The notes: generated from the letters alone by a model not told the origin. Numbered from the stretch's first letter, positions 1 through 6,965 are shown. The stretch: DNA of 7,664 nucleotides from Gammaproteobacteria bacterium (GCA_003228965.1 QIGP01000214.1:1-7664); one strand, 5' to 3'. Made by a program: numbers and translations.

Positions 1-2
1 GT

Positions 3-326
3 GAACGCGGCCCGGACACCGACTATCTCAACACGCTCATCGACGTCGCGAATGGCTTGCAGACTGGACTCAACGATTCGAAACAACGTGCACTTGAACA
101 TAGAGGGTCAGAATCACAATTCGACGAATTCGTTTCGCCGCTGACACCCAGAGAATCGGAGATCCTCGCACACATTAGTGACGGTCTGTCAAACAGAAGT
201 ATTTCGGAAGAACTGATGATAGGCGAAGGTACTGTCAAATGGCATATCAAGAATGTCTATTCGAAACTGGGCGTCAGTAGTCGTATACAGGCTGCCGTAA
301 AGGCCCACTCGTTGCGCCTCGTTTAG
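3..326 (+). CDS. LuxR-family transcriptional regulator, C-terminal part (MalT/LAL-like), truncated by window edge
   Basis: The frame is open from base 3 and ends at TAG 324-326, so the gene starts left of the window. The last ~60 residues (about bases 141-323) are a LuxR-type helix-turn-helix. It opens with the LTPRE motif, continues with the GLSNRSIS scanning helix and the GEGTVKWHIKN recognition helix, and closes with the YSKLGVSSR segment that normally ends this fold. The protein stops a few residues later, as LuxR proteins usually do, so its 3' end is intact. The preceding segment (YLNTLIDVANG) resembles the linker of large MalT-type ATP-binding regulators, but the sensor portion is outside the window and the effector is unknown. 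By family it is a DNA-binding transcription activator acting in the cytoplasm. An in-frame TTG at 57 is not a credible start because coding similarity continues upstream of it. No target site in the window can be linked to it. Confidence 0.85.
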   Translation, partial: ERGPDTDYLNTLIDVANGLQTGLNDSKQRALEHRGSESQFDEFVSPLTPRESEILAHISDGLSNRSISEELMIGEGTVKWHIKNVYSKLGVSSRIQAAVKAHSLRLV

Positions 327-368
327 GGAGAATCATCGATCCGCCTGTTGATTTACACCGAATATTGA

Positions 369-1139
369 CCCACCCTGATCATTAAGCCATTTCACCAAAC
401 TGGATCTATAAAGTCTTTGCGTGAATTCACAATCAACGCTTTTGACTTTCATCTTGGCATGCAGGCTAGCGAGCGTTTTGGTTTTAATCAGGATACCGAC
501 CGCGATGGTGTACAGAATGAACTTTCACCTGAACAAATTGATAATATTGTGATGTATCAAGCAACACTTTCGGTGCCGGAAAAAATATTGCCAACAGAGC
601 CTGATATTTTGCAACAGGCGATCGCTGGTGAAAAACTTTTTGCCGATTTCAAATGCAATGAGTGCCATCGTCCGTACTTAGCTCTCAACAATAATAATTG
701 GGTTTTCTCAGACTACGATTACGAGGGTAATTTGCGCGGTGAAGTTGATTTAACCAGTTCCCTGTTACTGGGCAAGCGCCCCAAAGTCGTTGACGGGACT
801 GTATCGGTACCGGTGTATTCAGACTTCAAATTACATGACACTACAGAGGGTGTCGATAGCCAGGATCGAGATGCGTTATCCATGCGCACAATACCTGGTT
901 CAGACGAATTTTTTGCCGGGTCTAGCCATTTTGTAACGCCCAGACTCTGGGGTGTCGGGAATCAACCTCCCTATTTTCACAATGGACGTCACACATCGCT
1001 ACGTGAAGCCACAGAAGCTCATGCAGGAGAAGCACACAAAATGCGCGACTCCTTTTTAGAAAGCGATAGCGCGGATCAAGAAGCGCTTATCATTTTTTTG
1101 AATACTTTGCAGGTTCAGCAGCCTGGTCGAGTGAATTGA
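369..1139 (+). pseudogene. Di-haem oxidoreductase (DUF1111 / cytochrome c peroxidase-like), C-terminal fragment lacking its N-terminus
   Basis: This frame runs from just after TGA 366-368 to TGA 1137-1139. It reads as the C-terminal part of a di-haem c-type cytochrome of the DUF1111/MauG-CCP type. Visible features in order are IIKPFHQTG and SLREFTINAF near the start, an ERFG...DTDRDGVQNELS stretch, the haem c attachment site CNECH, VYSDFKLHD, PRLWGVGNQPPYFHNGRH, and EALIIFLNTL at the end, which is the usual close of the family. Known members are periplasmic, several hundred residues long, carry two CxxCH sites and have a signal peptide. Here only one CxxCH remains and there is no signal peptide, so covalent haem attachment in the periplasm is not expected. 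The first in-frame start is TTG 417 and the first ATG is 459, both inside conserved family sequence and without a clear ribosome binding site. I therefore call it a 5'-truncated remnant. A short expressed protein from TTG 417 (240 residues) is the alternative. Confidence 0.72.
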
Positions 1140-1470
1140 CCACCATCGATCGATAACGCAATGCGGACTTTTTTTGTCATGCACGAAGAAGGATAGTGGT
1201 TATATAAGTTCACATATAGAATTGAATCTGGACCGGTGTAATTTCGAAGCGCATTGCTCTTCCTAATCCTTTCCCTTTCGGCATCGCATCGACGTTCTTT
1301 CTCTTCATCAAATTCTTGGCAAAGTCCAAACTGTTTATCGGAGATTGGGATGTTACCTCTTCCAGAAAGCCAAGCAGGGCAAGCGATTCAGACATTATTG
1401 TTGCACCACAAGAGAAAATACCTGGTACTCCCTAAATTGCAATCTAGTATAAAAGCTGATTAAATTATTA

Positions 1471-1499
1471 TTGACCTGAGCGGCTTAGCGCCCTAGTTT
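1471..1499 (+). promoter_or_regulatory. Candidate sigma70-type promoter for the protease/cohesin unit
   Basis: TTGACC at 1471-1476 matches the -35 consensus at five of six positions. A 17-base spacer leads to TAGTTT (1494-1499), a poor -10 element with three of six matches. It would leave a 5' leader of about 135 bases before the ATG at 1642. Only the -35 is persuasive. The true promoter may lie elsewhere in the gap. Confidence 0.25.
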
Positions 1500-1628
1500 T
1501 AATGTACAAGAAGCGAGTAAATCAGCTATCGCTCACAGATATGGGCGCAGCAAAATTACGATTCGACGAACAGGATGTTTGCTAATAACCCTATTCTCAT
1601 TAACCCAATTTCGACACTAGCAAGACCT

Positions 1629-1634
1629 GGGGGG
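1629..1634 (+). promoter_or_regulatory. Ribosome binding site (G6 tract) of the S8 protease gene
   Basis: A run of six G residues lies seven bases before ATG 1642. It can pair with the CCUCC of 16S rRNA (through G-U as well as G-C pairs), and it fixes ATG 1642 as the start. A pure G tract is unusual compared with the GGAG of the following gene. Homopolymer slippage could alter its strength. Confidence 0.6.
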
Positions 1635-1641
1635 TCAAAGA

Positions 1642-4600
1642 ATGAATAACCCAAAGAATAATCCCAATAGTCACTTTCTAAAGAATGTAGCTACCATTTT
1701 CATCAGTGCTGCAATTTCTTTCGGCAGTACCGGAACCGCGATGGCTGAACGTAACGATGGTCTGACACTGGACTCTACGCTGCACGGCGGCTTGACCAGC
1801 GAACAAGGCCATGGCAAGCAAGGTGACACAGCAACCTATATTGTCATTCTCGAAGACGAGGCTGTGGCAAATTTCGCTGGCGGCAAAAACAACCTGGCTG
1901 CCACCAGTGTTCAAGCCACTGGTGGCAACAAACTCAACACACGTTCAGACGCCTCTCGCGCCTACGTAGACTTTTTGAGAGCACGTCAAGATGATGTGCT
2001 CGGCAAACTTGGAGCAGTCAACCATGGTTCGGCAGAGCCAACGCGTCGTTACTTCTACGCGATTAACGGCTTCGCACTGCGCTTGTCTGTTGCGCAAGCG
2101 GCACAAGCCAAGACAGTAGCTGGTGTGCGCAGCGTACAACGCGATGTTGCTTATGAACTTGAAACCGATCGCGGTCCTGCACTCATTGGTGCGCCTTTCA
2201 TCTGGAATGGAAATGCCACCGGAGTTGCCGCACAAGGTGAAGGTATGGTCGTTGGTATCATGGACACCGGAATCAACCAGGGTCACCCATCTTTCGCTGA
2301 GGTTGGTGACGACGGTTATGGTGCGAGTGGCGAATACGCTGACACCAATCCGTTTGGTGCGGGCAACTTCGCTGGGGGAGATCGCGATGACTGTACTAAT
2401 GAAGATTTTCCAGGTTTATGTAACAACAAATTAATCGGTTCGCACAGTTTTATAGATGCTAATGGTGGTGTCGACCAGTTCGCTCCACCTAATGATCCTG
2501 TGTCCAAAGATACCGACGGCCACGGATCACATGTTGCAAGTACCGCAGCAGGCAATCATCTGAACAACCCGCCTTTGTTTGATAGCGACGGTGGCGACAC
2601 AGGACTCTCACTCGGTAACGTCTCAGGCGTTGCTCCACACGCTCACATCATTGCTTATAAAGTGTGTGCACCAAGTTGTTTTGGAAGTGACATCGCTAGC
2701 GCGATCGAGCAGGCCATTCTTGATGGAGCCGATGCGCTCAACCATTCAATAGGCGCCGCTGGCGGCAGTCCATGGGCCGATGCAAAATCGCTGGCCTTTA
2801 AGGGCGCACGAGCAGCTGGCATTATGCTGCAAAACTCTGCTGGTAACTCAGGCCCGGGCGCAGGTACTGCAGCGCGAATAAACGCATCACCCTGGGCTAC
2901 CGGAGTCGGTGCAAGCACTCACGATAGAGCATTCCCGGCTAAAAATCTGGAAGACCTAAACGGTGGAATTACCACCCCGCCTGGCACCATAGTTGGGCGC
3001 AGCGTTACCGAGGCTTTTAGTGGTGGCATAGTCTGGGCCGGTGACTTTCCAGTCGGCGCACCAGGGGATGCAAACTTTGATCAACCTGAACAGTGTCTGT
3101 CAGCGTTTCCAGAGGGCACGTTTACGTCAAACCAAATTGTGGTTTGTGACCGTGGTGCAATTGCCAGGGTACAAAAAGCCCGTAACGTACGCGATGGCGG
3201 AGCTGCTGCCATGGTGCTTGCCAACATTCAAGGTGGTGCCACCTCTACAAACGACGACGTACATGTAATTCCAGCTATTCATATCAACGCCGATGACGGA
3301 GATGCAGTGCGCGCGTGGCTCGCCAGCGGCACAGGCCACACGGGCACAATCACAGCAACCGGGCCGGTCACTTCTGACCCAGCGGTAGCAGATATTATGG
3401 CAGGTTTTAGCTCGCGAGGACCCTACACCGGTTTCGACTGGCTTGCACCACACGTATCAGCACCTGGTTCGGCAATTTACGCGGCCGGTGCAGATCTACA
3501 GTTTCATCATCCAGGTTTGGATACAGACAATCCCAACGACGATCCTTCTGTACTGGCTTCACAAGGTATTATTTCTGGAACGTCAATGGCCAGTCCTCAC
3601 GCAACCGGCGCGGTCACTCTGCTCCGACAAATTCGACCCAACCTGACCGCCGCAGAAGTTGCGTCACTGCTAATGACTACAGGTGTCACCGACATGCGTA
3701 AAGAAGACGGTGTCACTCCAGCCGATCCCTTTGATTTTGGTGGTGGTCGCGTAAACCTGGAAGATGCGTCTACTGCAGCATTGGTGCTAAACGAAACCAT
3801 AGCCAACTTTGATGCAGCCGATCCCGACCTGGGCGGCGACCCATCAAGACTGAATTTAGCGGCGCTGGTATCTAATAGCTGTGTCCTGAATTGTGACTGG
3901 CAGCGTACGGTACGTAATGCAAGCGACCAGACTTTAAGCTACAACGCATCAGGTGTTGCCGACGACGGCATGGTGATTAACGTCACTCCTGGCTCATTCA
4001 CGTTAGCCGCTGGGGCGAGTCAGGTACTAGACATTGCTGCTGATACAACGCTTGCAGATTCAGGCTGGAATTTCGGTGAGGTACTATTGACGCCATCAAT
4101 ACCCGATAAAGGTGGTGTGAGCGTGCCCAATCAGCACATTACAGTAGCCGCTTTATTCACCACCGCTACCAATGGAGCACTGTTTAACAAACAAGCCAGC
4201 ACAGCGGTCGCAAGTGTTCGCCAGATCCTCAGTTATGAAATCAATCTAACCAACGTCTCTGAAACGGGTGCTTACGCATTGGAAGATCCCCTGCCAGCTA
4301 ACACAACGTTGGTAGCAGGTTCCGCTGCTTCGCAAATTAACGGTGGTATTGAAACTGTTCCATTTGGCGTAAACACGAACGGAACCGCGATGGTATGGGA
4401 AGGCACGTTCGATACTGGTGTTATTGATGTGGTATCCGACCCATTCCCACCGGCCGGCTCGCCCTTTGGATATGTTAGCTTGCCGGATATCGGTGTGGCG
4501 CCATTGGACTGCAGCGGCGTTTGTGATGACACCACCAGCGTGTTAACCGGATTGCCGCCATTCCAGTATGCTGGCAGCACGTATACCAGCATGGTAGTCA

Positions 4601-5490
4601 GTTCAAACGGTTACATTGTTGCAGGTGACGACGGCACCAACGCAGCGACGGCGAGCAACTCATCACTACCAAGTGTAGGCGCGCCAAACACGGTTATTGC
4701 ACCGTTCTGGACCGACCTGGATTTGGATGGAACCGATGCCGATGACCCGGGTGCGGGCTCTTGGTACGCAGGGTCGTTTAACGGCGGCGCCTTTATCATT
4801 ATCGAATGGAACGGTGCCGAACGCTTTGCAGAACCTGGCCCTACCTACACTTTCCAGATTCAAATCGGTACCGATCTTGCAGCGCCAGGCTCACGTGGTA
4901 TCTGGTTTGTTTACAACAATCTTCCTACAATTCCTGACGACAACCTAACAGTTGGCGCCGAAAGTGGCGGTGGTTTGTTTGGGGCTAACTACTACTTCAA
5001 CGGTACTGGTACATCTCCCATTACGGGCGACCTGGGCGATTTACGCGTTGACTCATCGTCTGGCGGCTCAGCTACGTTTACCTTCGATGTAGAAGTTGGT
5101 GGCACTGTAGGTGATACGATCATCAATATTGCCGCGGCTACCAGCGACAGTAGCGACGAAACGGCAATTGCGGTTACTGAAGTTGCCTTTACCGACAGCG
5201 ACGACGACGGCATTGAAGATTTCGAAGACAATTGCACGTTGGTGGCCAACCCTAGTCAATGTGACAGCGATACTGACGGGAACGGTAACCACTGCGACGC
5301 AGACTTTGACAACTCAGGTTTCGTTAACTTCGCAGATTTGGGTCAACTGCGTGTCGGCTTCCAGGGCGCGAGCGATGCTCCAGAGTTCAGCCCGCTTGAC
5401 CTTAACTGTGACGGCGCAATTAACTTCAGCGATGTCGCATCCTTTAAAACCCTGTTTGGCTCAGTACCCGGGCCGAGCGCAAATGAATAA
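1642..5490 (+). CDS. Secreted S8 subtilisin-like serine protease with PA insert, TSP3 and dockerin-like C-terminus
   Basis: This 1282-residue protein is predicted to be an exported endopeptidase. Residues 1-35 form a signal peptide with an AMA|E cleavage site. An inhibitor I9-type propeptide follows at about 64-175, starting YIVILEDEA. The S8 catalytic domain has Asp208 in GIMDTG, His294 in DGHGSHVAS, oxyanion Asn402 in SAGNSGP and Ser648 in GTSMASPH, so the triad is complete. A PA domain (about 455-570, with VVCDRG) is inserted between Asn402 and Ser648, as in cucumisin/lactocepin-type subtilases. SSRGP and the VSAPG segment follow it. Downstream are a fibronectin-III-like region (about 735-840), a DUF11-like region with LPANTTLVAG (about 844-945), and a beta-rich nidogen-like region (about 960-1145) with SSNGYI and APFWTDLDLDG. 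The C-terminus has TSP3 calcium motifs (1185-1220) and two dockerin-type loops at 1221-1232 and 1253-1264. ATG 1642 follows a G-rich ribosome binding site. The next gene starts 18 bases after the stop and encodes a cohesin-like anchor, suggesting that the protease is held at the cell surface. The substrate is unknown. Confidence 0.96.
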   Translation: MNNPKNNPNSHFLKNVATIFISAAISFGSTGTAMAERNDGLTLDSTLHGGLTSEQGHGKQGDTATYIVILEDEAVANFAGGKNNLAATSVQATGGNKLNTRSDASRAYVDFLRARQDDVLGKLGAVNHGSAEPTRRYFYAINGFALRLSVAQAAQAKTVAGVRSVQRDVAYELETDRGPALIGAPFIWNGNATGVAAQGEGMVVGIMDTGINQGHPSFAEVGDDGYGASGEYADTNPFGAGNFAGGDRDDCTNEDFPGLCNNKLIGSHSFIDANGGVDQFAPPNDPVSKDTDGHGSHVASTAAGNHLNNPPLFDSDGGDTGLSLGNVSGVAPHAHIIAYKVCAPSCFGSDIASAIEQAILDGADALNHSIGAAGGSPWADAKSLAFKGARAAGIMLQNSAGNSGPGAGTAARINASPWATGVGASTHDRAFPAKNLEDLNGGITTPPGTIVGRSVTEAFSGGIVWAGDFPVGAPGDANFDQPEQCLSAFPEGTFTSNQIVVCDRGAIARVQKARNVRDGGAAAMVLANIQGGATSTNDDVHVIPAIHINADDGDAVRAWLASGTGHTGTITATGPVTSDPAVADIMAGFSSRGPYTGFDWLAPHVSAPGSAIYAAGADLQFHHPGLDTDNPNDDPSVLASQGIISGTSMASPHATGAVTLLRQIRPNLTAAEVASLLMTTGVTDMRKEDGVTPADPFDFGGGRVNLEDASTAALVLNETIANFDAADPDLGGDPSRLNLAALVSNSCVLNCDWQRTVRNASDQTLSYNASGVADDGMVINVTPGSFTLAAGASQVLDIAADTTLADSGWNFGEVLLTPSIPDKGGVSVPNQHITVAALFTTATNGALFNKQASTAVASVRQILSYEINLTNVSETGAYALEDPLPANTTLVAGSAASQINGGIETVPFGVNTNGTAMVWEGTFDTGVIDVVSDPFPPAGSPFGYVSLPDIGVAPLDCSGVCDDTTSVLTGLPPFQYAGSTYTSMVVSSNGYIVAGDDGTNAATASNSSLPSVGAPNTVIAPFWTDLDLDGTDADDPGAGSWYAGSFNGGAFIIIEWNGAERFAEPGPTYTFQIQIGTDLAAPGSRGIWFVYNNLPTIPDDNLTVGAESGGGLFGANYYFNGTGTSPITGDLGDLRVDSSSGGSATFTFDVEVGGTVGDTIINIAAATSDSSDETAIAVTEVAFTDSDDDGIEDFEDNCTLVANPSQCDSDTDGNGNHCDADFDNSGFVNFADLGQLRVGFQGASDAPEFSPLDLNCDGAINFSDVASFKTLFGSVPGPSANE
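5194..5433 (+). other. TSP3 calcium-binding motif plus dockerin-like loop pair (protease residues 1185-1264)
   Basis: The segment begins with the acidic DSDDDGIEDFEDNC and DSDTDGNGNHCD motifs typical of thrombospondin type 3 repeats. Two 12-residue EF-hand-like loops of the dockerin pattern DxNxDGxxNxxD follow, about 20 residues apart. Loop 2 (1253-1264, DLNCDGAINFSD) fits the pattern at every key position. Loop 1 (1221-1232) has D-F-D-N-S-G, with Ser1225 in place of the usual acidic or Asn ligand at position 5. Each loop is followed by a short helix (ADLGQLRVGF and SDVASFKTLFG), the expected dockerin arrangement. Several cysteines may form disulfides after export. By family knowledge such modules bind calcium and cohesins. 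Confidence 0.8.
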
Positions 5491-5508
5491 GACATCGGAG
5501 CTATTGAA

Positions 5509-6108
5509 ATGAACTTCAAAAATCTCAAACTAAGCCTGGCGGCATTGGCGCTGGGTCTATTCAGCCAGGTGTCACACGCAAACGTAATCAGCATTTCACC
5601 TACCACGAGTACCGTTGGTATTGGGCAGGAATTCACATTAGATATCACTATGGAATTTCTACAGGAGACAGTAGGCGGAGCGTTCGATTTGATTTACGAC
5701 ACCAACATCTTTGATGTTGTATCCTTCGCGTATGACAGTAGTTTTTCCATCAACGTTATTGACCCAGCCTTCACGTTGATACCTGAGAACTGTGAATCCG
5801 ACGGATCGATCATCGGTGGTTGTAGTGTCGGCGACGCAGAGCTCAACGCGATTGGCTTTGGCAACTTTGACGGCATTATCGGCAATCACGTCATTGGCCA
5901 GCTCACGCTGGTCGCAACTCAAGCAGGCTTAGGGACTGTTGGACTTGCCAGCAGCGACTCACCCTTTGGTGGATTCATTAGCGCTGCGGATGCATCGGAG
6001 ATGACCGTGGTTTACAACGGTGCGTCCGTACTGGTTGTGCCTGTACCTGCGGCAATTTGGTTGATGCTGAGTGCTCTTGGCATGGTAGGTGCGTTACGTC
6101 GCCGTTGA
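5509..6108 (+). CDS. Exported cohesin-like protein with VPVPA (PEP-CTERM-type) sorting tail
   Basis: This 199-residue protein starts at ATG 5509, with GGAG at 5497-5500 eight bases upstream. Residues 1-24 are a signal peptide cleaved after SHA. Residues 25-175 look like a cohesin or related nine-stranded beta-sandwich: VISISPTTSTVGIGQEFTL at the front, then GGAFDLIYDTNIFDVVSF (Y63-D64, the typical F-x-L-x-YD-x core), the IGFGNFDG region, and VIGQLTLVATQAGLGTV near the end. Cys95 and Cys105 could form a disulfide across a loop. The tail has V177-P-V-P-A, a hydrophobic segment of about 16 residues and a terminal RRR. This matches the VPLPA/PEP-CTERM class of exosortase signals, which is trimmed and anchored or released at the outer surface. 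No exosortase lies in the window. The gene is 18 bases downstream of the protease, whose C-terminus is dockerin-like, so it is the probable docking partner and co-transcribed. Without the neighbour it would be annotated as a PEP-CTERM protein of unknown function. Confidence 0.82.
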   Translation: MNFKNLKLSLAALALGLFSQVSHANVISISPTTSTVGIGQEFTLDITMEFLQETVGGAFDLIYDTNIFDVVSFAYDSSFSINVIDPAFTLIPENCESDGSIIGGCSVGDAELNAIGFGNFDGIIGNHVIGQLTLVATQAGLGTVGLASSDSPFGGFISAADASEMTVVYNGASVLVVPVPAAIWLMLSALGMVGALRRR

Positions 6109-6121
6109 ACCAAGCAATGTA

Positions 6122-6152
6122 TTGCAGGAGCGGCGTGTTGCCGCTCCTGCAA
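6122..6152. terminator. Perfect 13-bp hairpin between convergent genes (bidirectional terminator or REP-like element)
   Basis: The arms TTGCAGGAGCGGC (6122-6134) and GCCGCTCCTGCAA (6140-6152) are exact reverse complements around a five-base GTGTT loop. The hairpin lies 13 bases after the cohesin gene stop and 57 bases beyond the minus-strand hydrolase stop, so it could end transcripts from both sides. There is no T-run after the stem on either strand, so it is not a textbook intrinsic terminator. The GGAGCGGC core also resembles REP palindromes of gammaproteobacteria, which often lie between convergent genes. Confidence 0.7.
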
Positions 6153-6209
6153 AATCCATTAGCATACGCAATTCAATGACATAAGCGAACTAGATCGTTT
6201 TAACAAGTC

Positions 6210-6941
6210 CTACGGTAGGTGCAAAAATGGCAGTATTTCCAAGATTAAAAATACACCAATGACGACGCCAAGCCATGTGTTGTAGATCACTACCCGGCTT
6301 ACCGTCAAGAACAATACATTTTGCAATGAAGATAGGAATGCCAAAACTCCAAATGCTTCATCGTCCGCTGTACTTAAGCAATACATTGGCGTTTTGTGCA
6401 AGAGCTTATAATGAAACTGCTTTCCTTTGTTCTGAATGAATGCATAGATTTTATCAAAAGCCAAATGTGCAACGCCAGCTGCTATGCCAATGGCCAGATA
6501 AATAATGGGCAGCAACCATGACCAACCGCGAGTCAACCAGAAGCCAACCGGAATCAATGATGCGGCAATGGTTAAGTTACTCAAAATGTTCTTGATCATC
6601 TTCGGATCACGCTCTAGGATATTGAAAAAAGGCGAGTTTAAGCAAATCAGTCCTTTGAGCAGCGAGTCGTCTCCAGCAATCGCGCGGATCGCCACATTGC
6701 CGCCGTGACTATGTGCGATTACAAAATGGTCGTAGTCGCAAAAACTTTTCACATGACATCTCAGCTTTATTGCCCCATCACGTCGCGCTGAAAATCGGTT
6801 CCATGGACCCCAGTCGATGCGCTCGACCTTGTAACCGTTTTCCTCGAGTTTCTTAGATAGTGGCGAACTCTCTTGCGTCCACGGCGCGCCTTTCGCCCAA
6901 GTGCCGTGTACTAGAGTAACCATGTGCTTTTTCTCGGTCAT
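6210..6941 (-). CDS. Alpha/beta hydrolase (lipase/esterase-like) with hydrophobic transmembrane segments
   Basis: The minus-strand gene of 243 residues starts at ATG 6941-6939, preceded by an AGGTG-type ribosome binding site, and stops at TAG 6212-6210. Residues 8-16 (VTLVHGTWA) match the first strand and oxyanion loop of the alpha/beta hydrolase fold. Residues 74-82 (VIAHSHGGN) are a nucleophile elbow with Ser78, where Ala76 replaces the first Gly of GxSxG. A STADDEAFG stretch (190-198) lies where the catalytic acid is expected, with Asp193 or Asp194 as candidates. Three hydrophobic stretches, at about 123-136, 141-162 and 217-240, suggest membrane attachment, the first two as a hairpin between the elbow and the acid. 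There is no signal peptide. No clear catalytic His follows the acid. Only His241, three residues from the end, is available, so the protein may be C-terminally shortened or inactive. It converges on the cohesin gene and is divergent from the PQQ dehydrogenase-like gene. The substrate is not predictable. Confidence 0.75.
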   Translation of the reverse strand: MTEKKHMVTLVHGTWAKGAPWTQESSPLSKKLEENGYKVERIDWGPWNRFSARRDGAIKLRCHVKSFCDYDHFVIAHSHGGNVAIRAIAGDDSLLKGLICLNSPFFNILERDPKMIKNILSNLTIAASLIPVGFWLTRGWSWLLPIIYLAIGIAAGVAHLAFDKIYAFIQNKGKQFHYKLLHKTPMYCLSTADDEAFGVLAFLSSLQNVLFLTVSRVVIYNTWLGVVIGVFLILEILPFLHLP

Positions 6942-6965
6942 TGTTTTTCACCTGCTTGGGGTTAT

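Larger units (their letters stand above)
1140..1641. other. Intergenic region with no convincing gene (about 500 bases)
   Basis: No protein family or structural RNA is recognised here. Two short overlapping frames exist. One on the minus strand (1395-1210) encodes 61 residues ending in FEITPVQIQFYM, and one on the plus strand (1254-1463) encodes 69 residues. Neither has a clear Shine-Dalgarno sequence or a recognisable domain. A T-run at 1169-1175 follows the di-haem remnant, but the only pairing around it is GAC/GTC (3 bp), so it is not a good intrinsic terminator. The right half must hold the promoter and 5' leader of the protease gene. A weak candidate promoter is listed separately. The region may also include worn-out remains of older genes, as the neighbouring truncated di-haem gene suggests. 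Confidence 0.6.

Noticed and set aside
1169..1178. T-run after the di-haem remnant as an intrinsic terminator
   Set aside because: Only three base pairs (GAC/GTC) flank the seven T residues, and no stable GC stem precedes them. The ATCGATCGAT palindrome at 1145-1154 has no loop.
1254..1463. Plus-strand frame of 69 codons in the gap before the protease gene
   Set aside because: It has no ribosome binding site and a low-complexity Ser/Leu-rich translation. It overlaps the opposite-strand frame and matches no recognisable family.
1678..5292. Many frames of 60-113 codons on the minus strand and in other plus frames within the protease gene
   Set aside because: They are shadows of the long, motif-supported protease frame and show no domains or start signals of their own.
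5194..5300. Repeated Asp-rich codons (GAC/GAT) as a DNA repeat element
   Set aside because: The repetition is explained by TSP3 calcium-binding residues in the protease. There is no independent nucleotide repeat unit.
5111..5512. 133-codon plus-strand frame overlapping the protease 3' end
   Set aside because: The translation is Thr/Leu/Ala-rich with no domain, while the protease frame over the same bases contains clear TSP3 and dockerin motifs.
5343..5922. Minus-strand frames opposite the cohesin gene
   Set aside because: The plus-strand gene has a signal peptide, a cohesin-like core and a sorting tail. The opposite frames have no supporting features.
6505..6708. 67-codon plus-strand frame opposite the hydrolase
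   Set aside because: It is a shadow of the hydrolase coding frame, with no ribosome binding site or family match.
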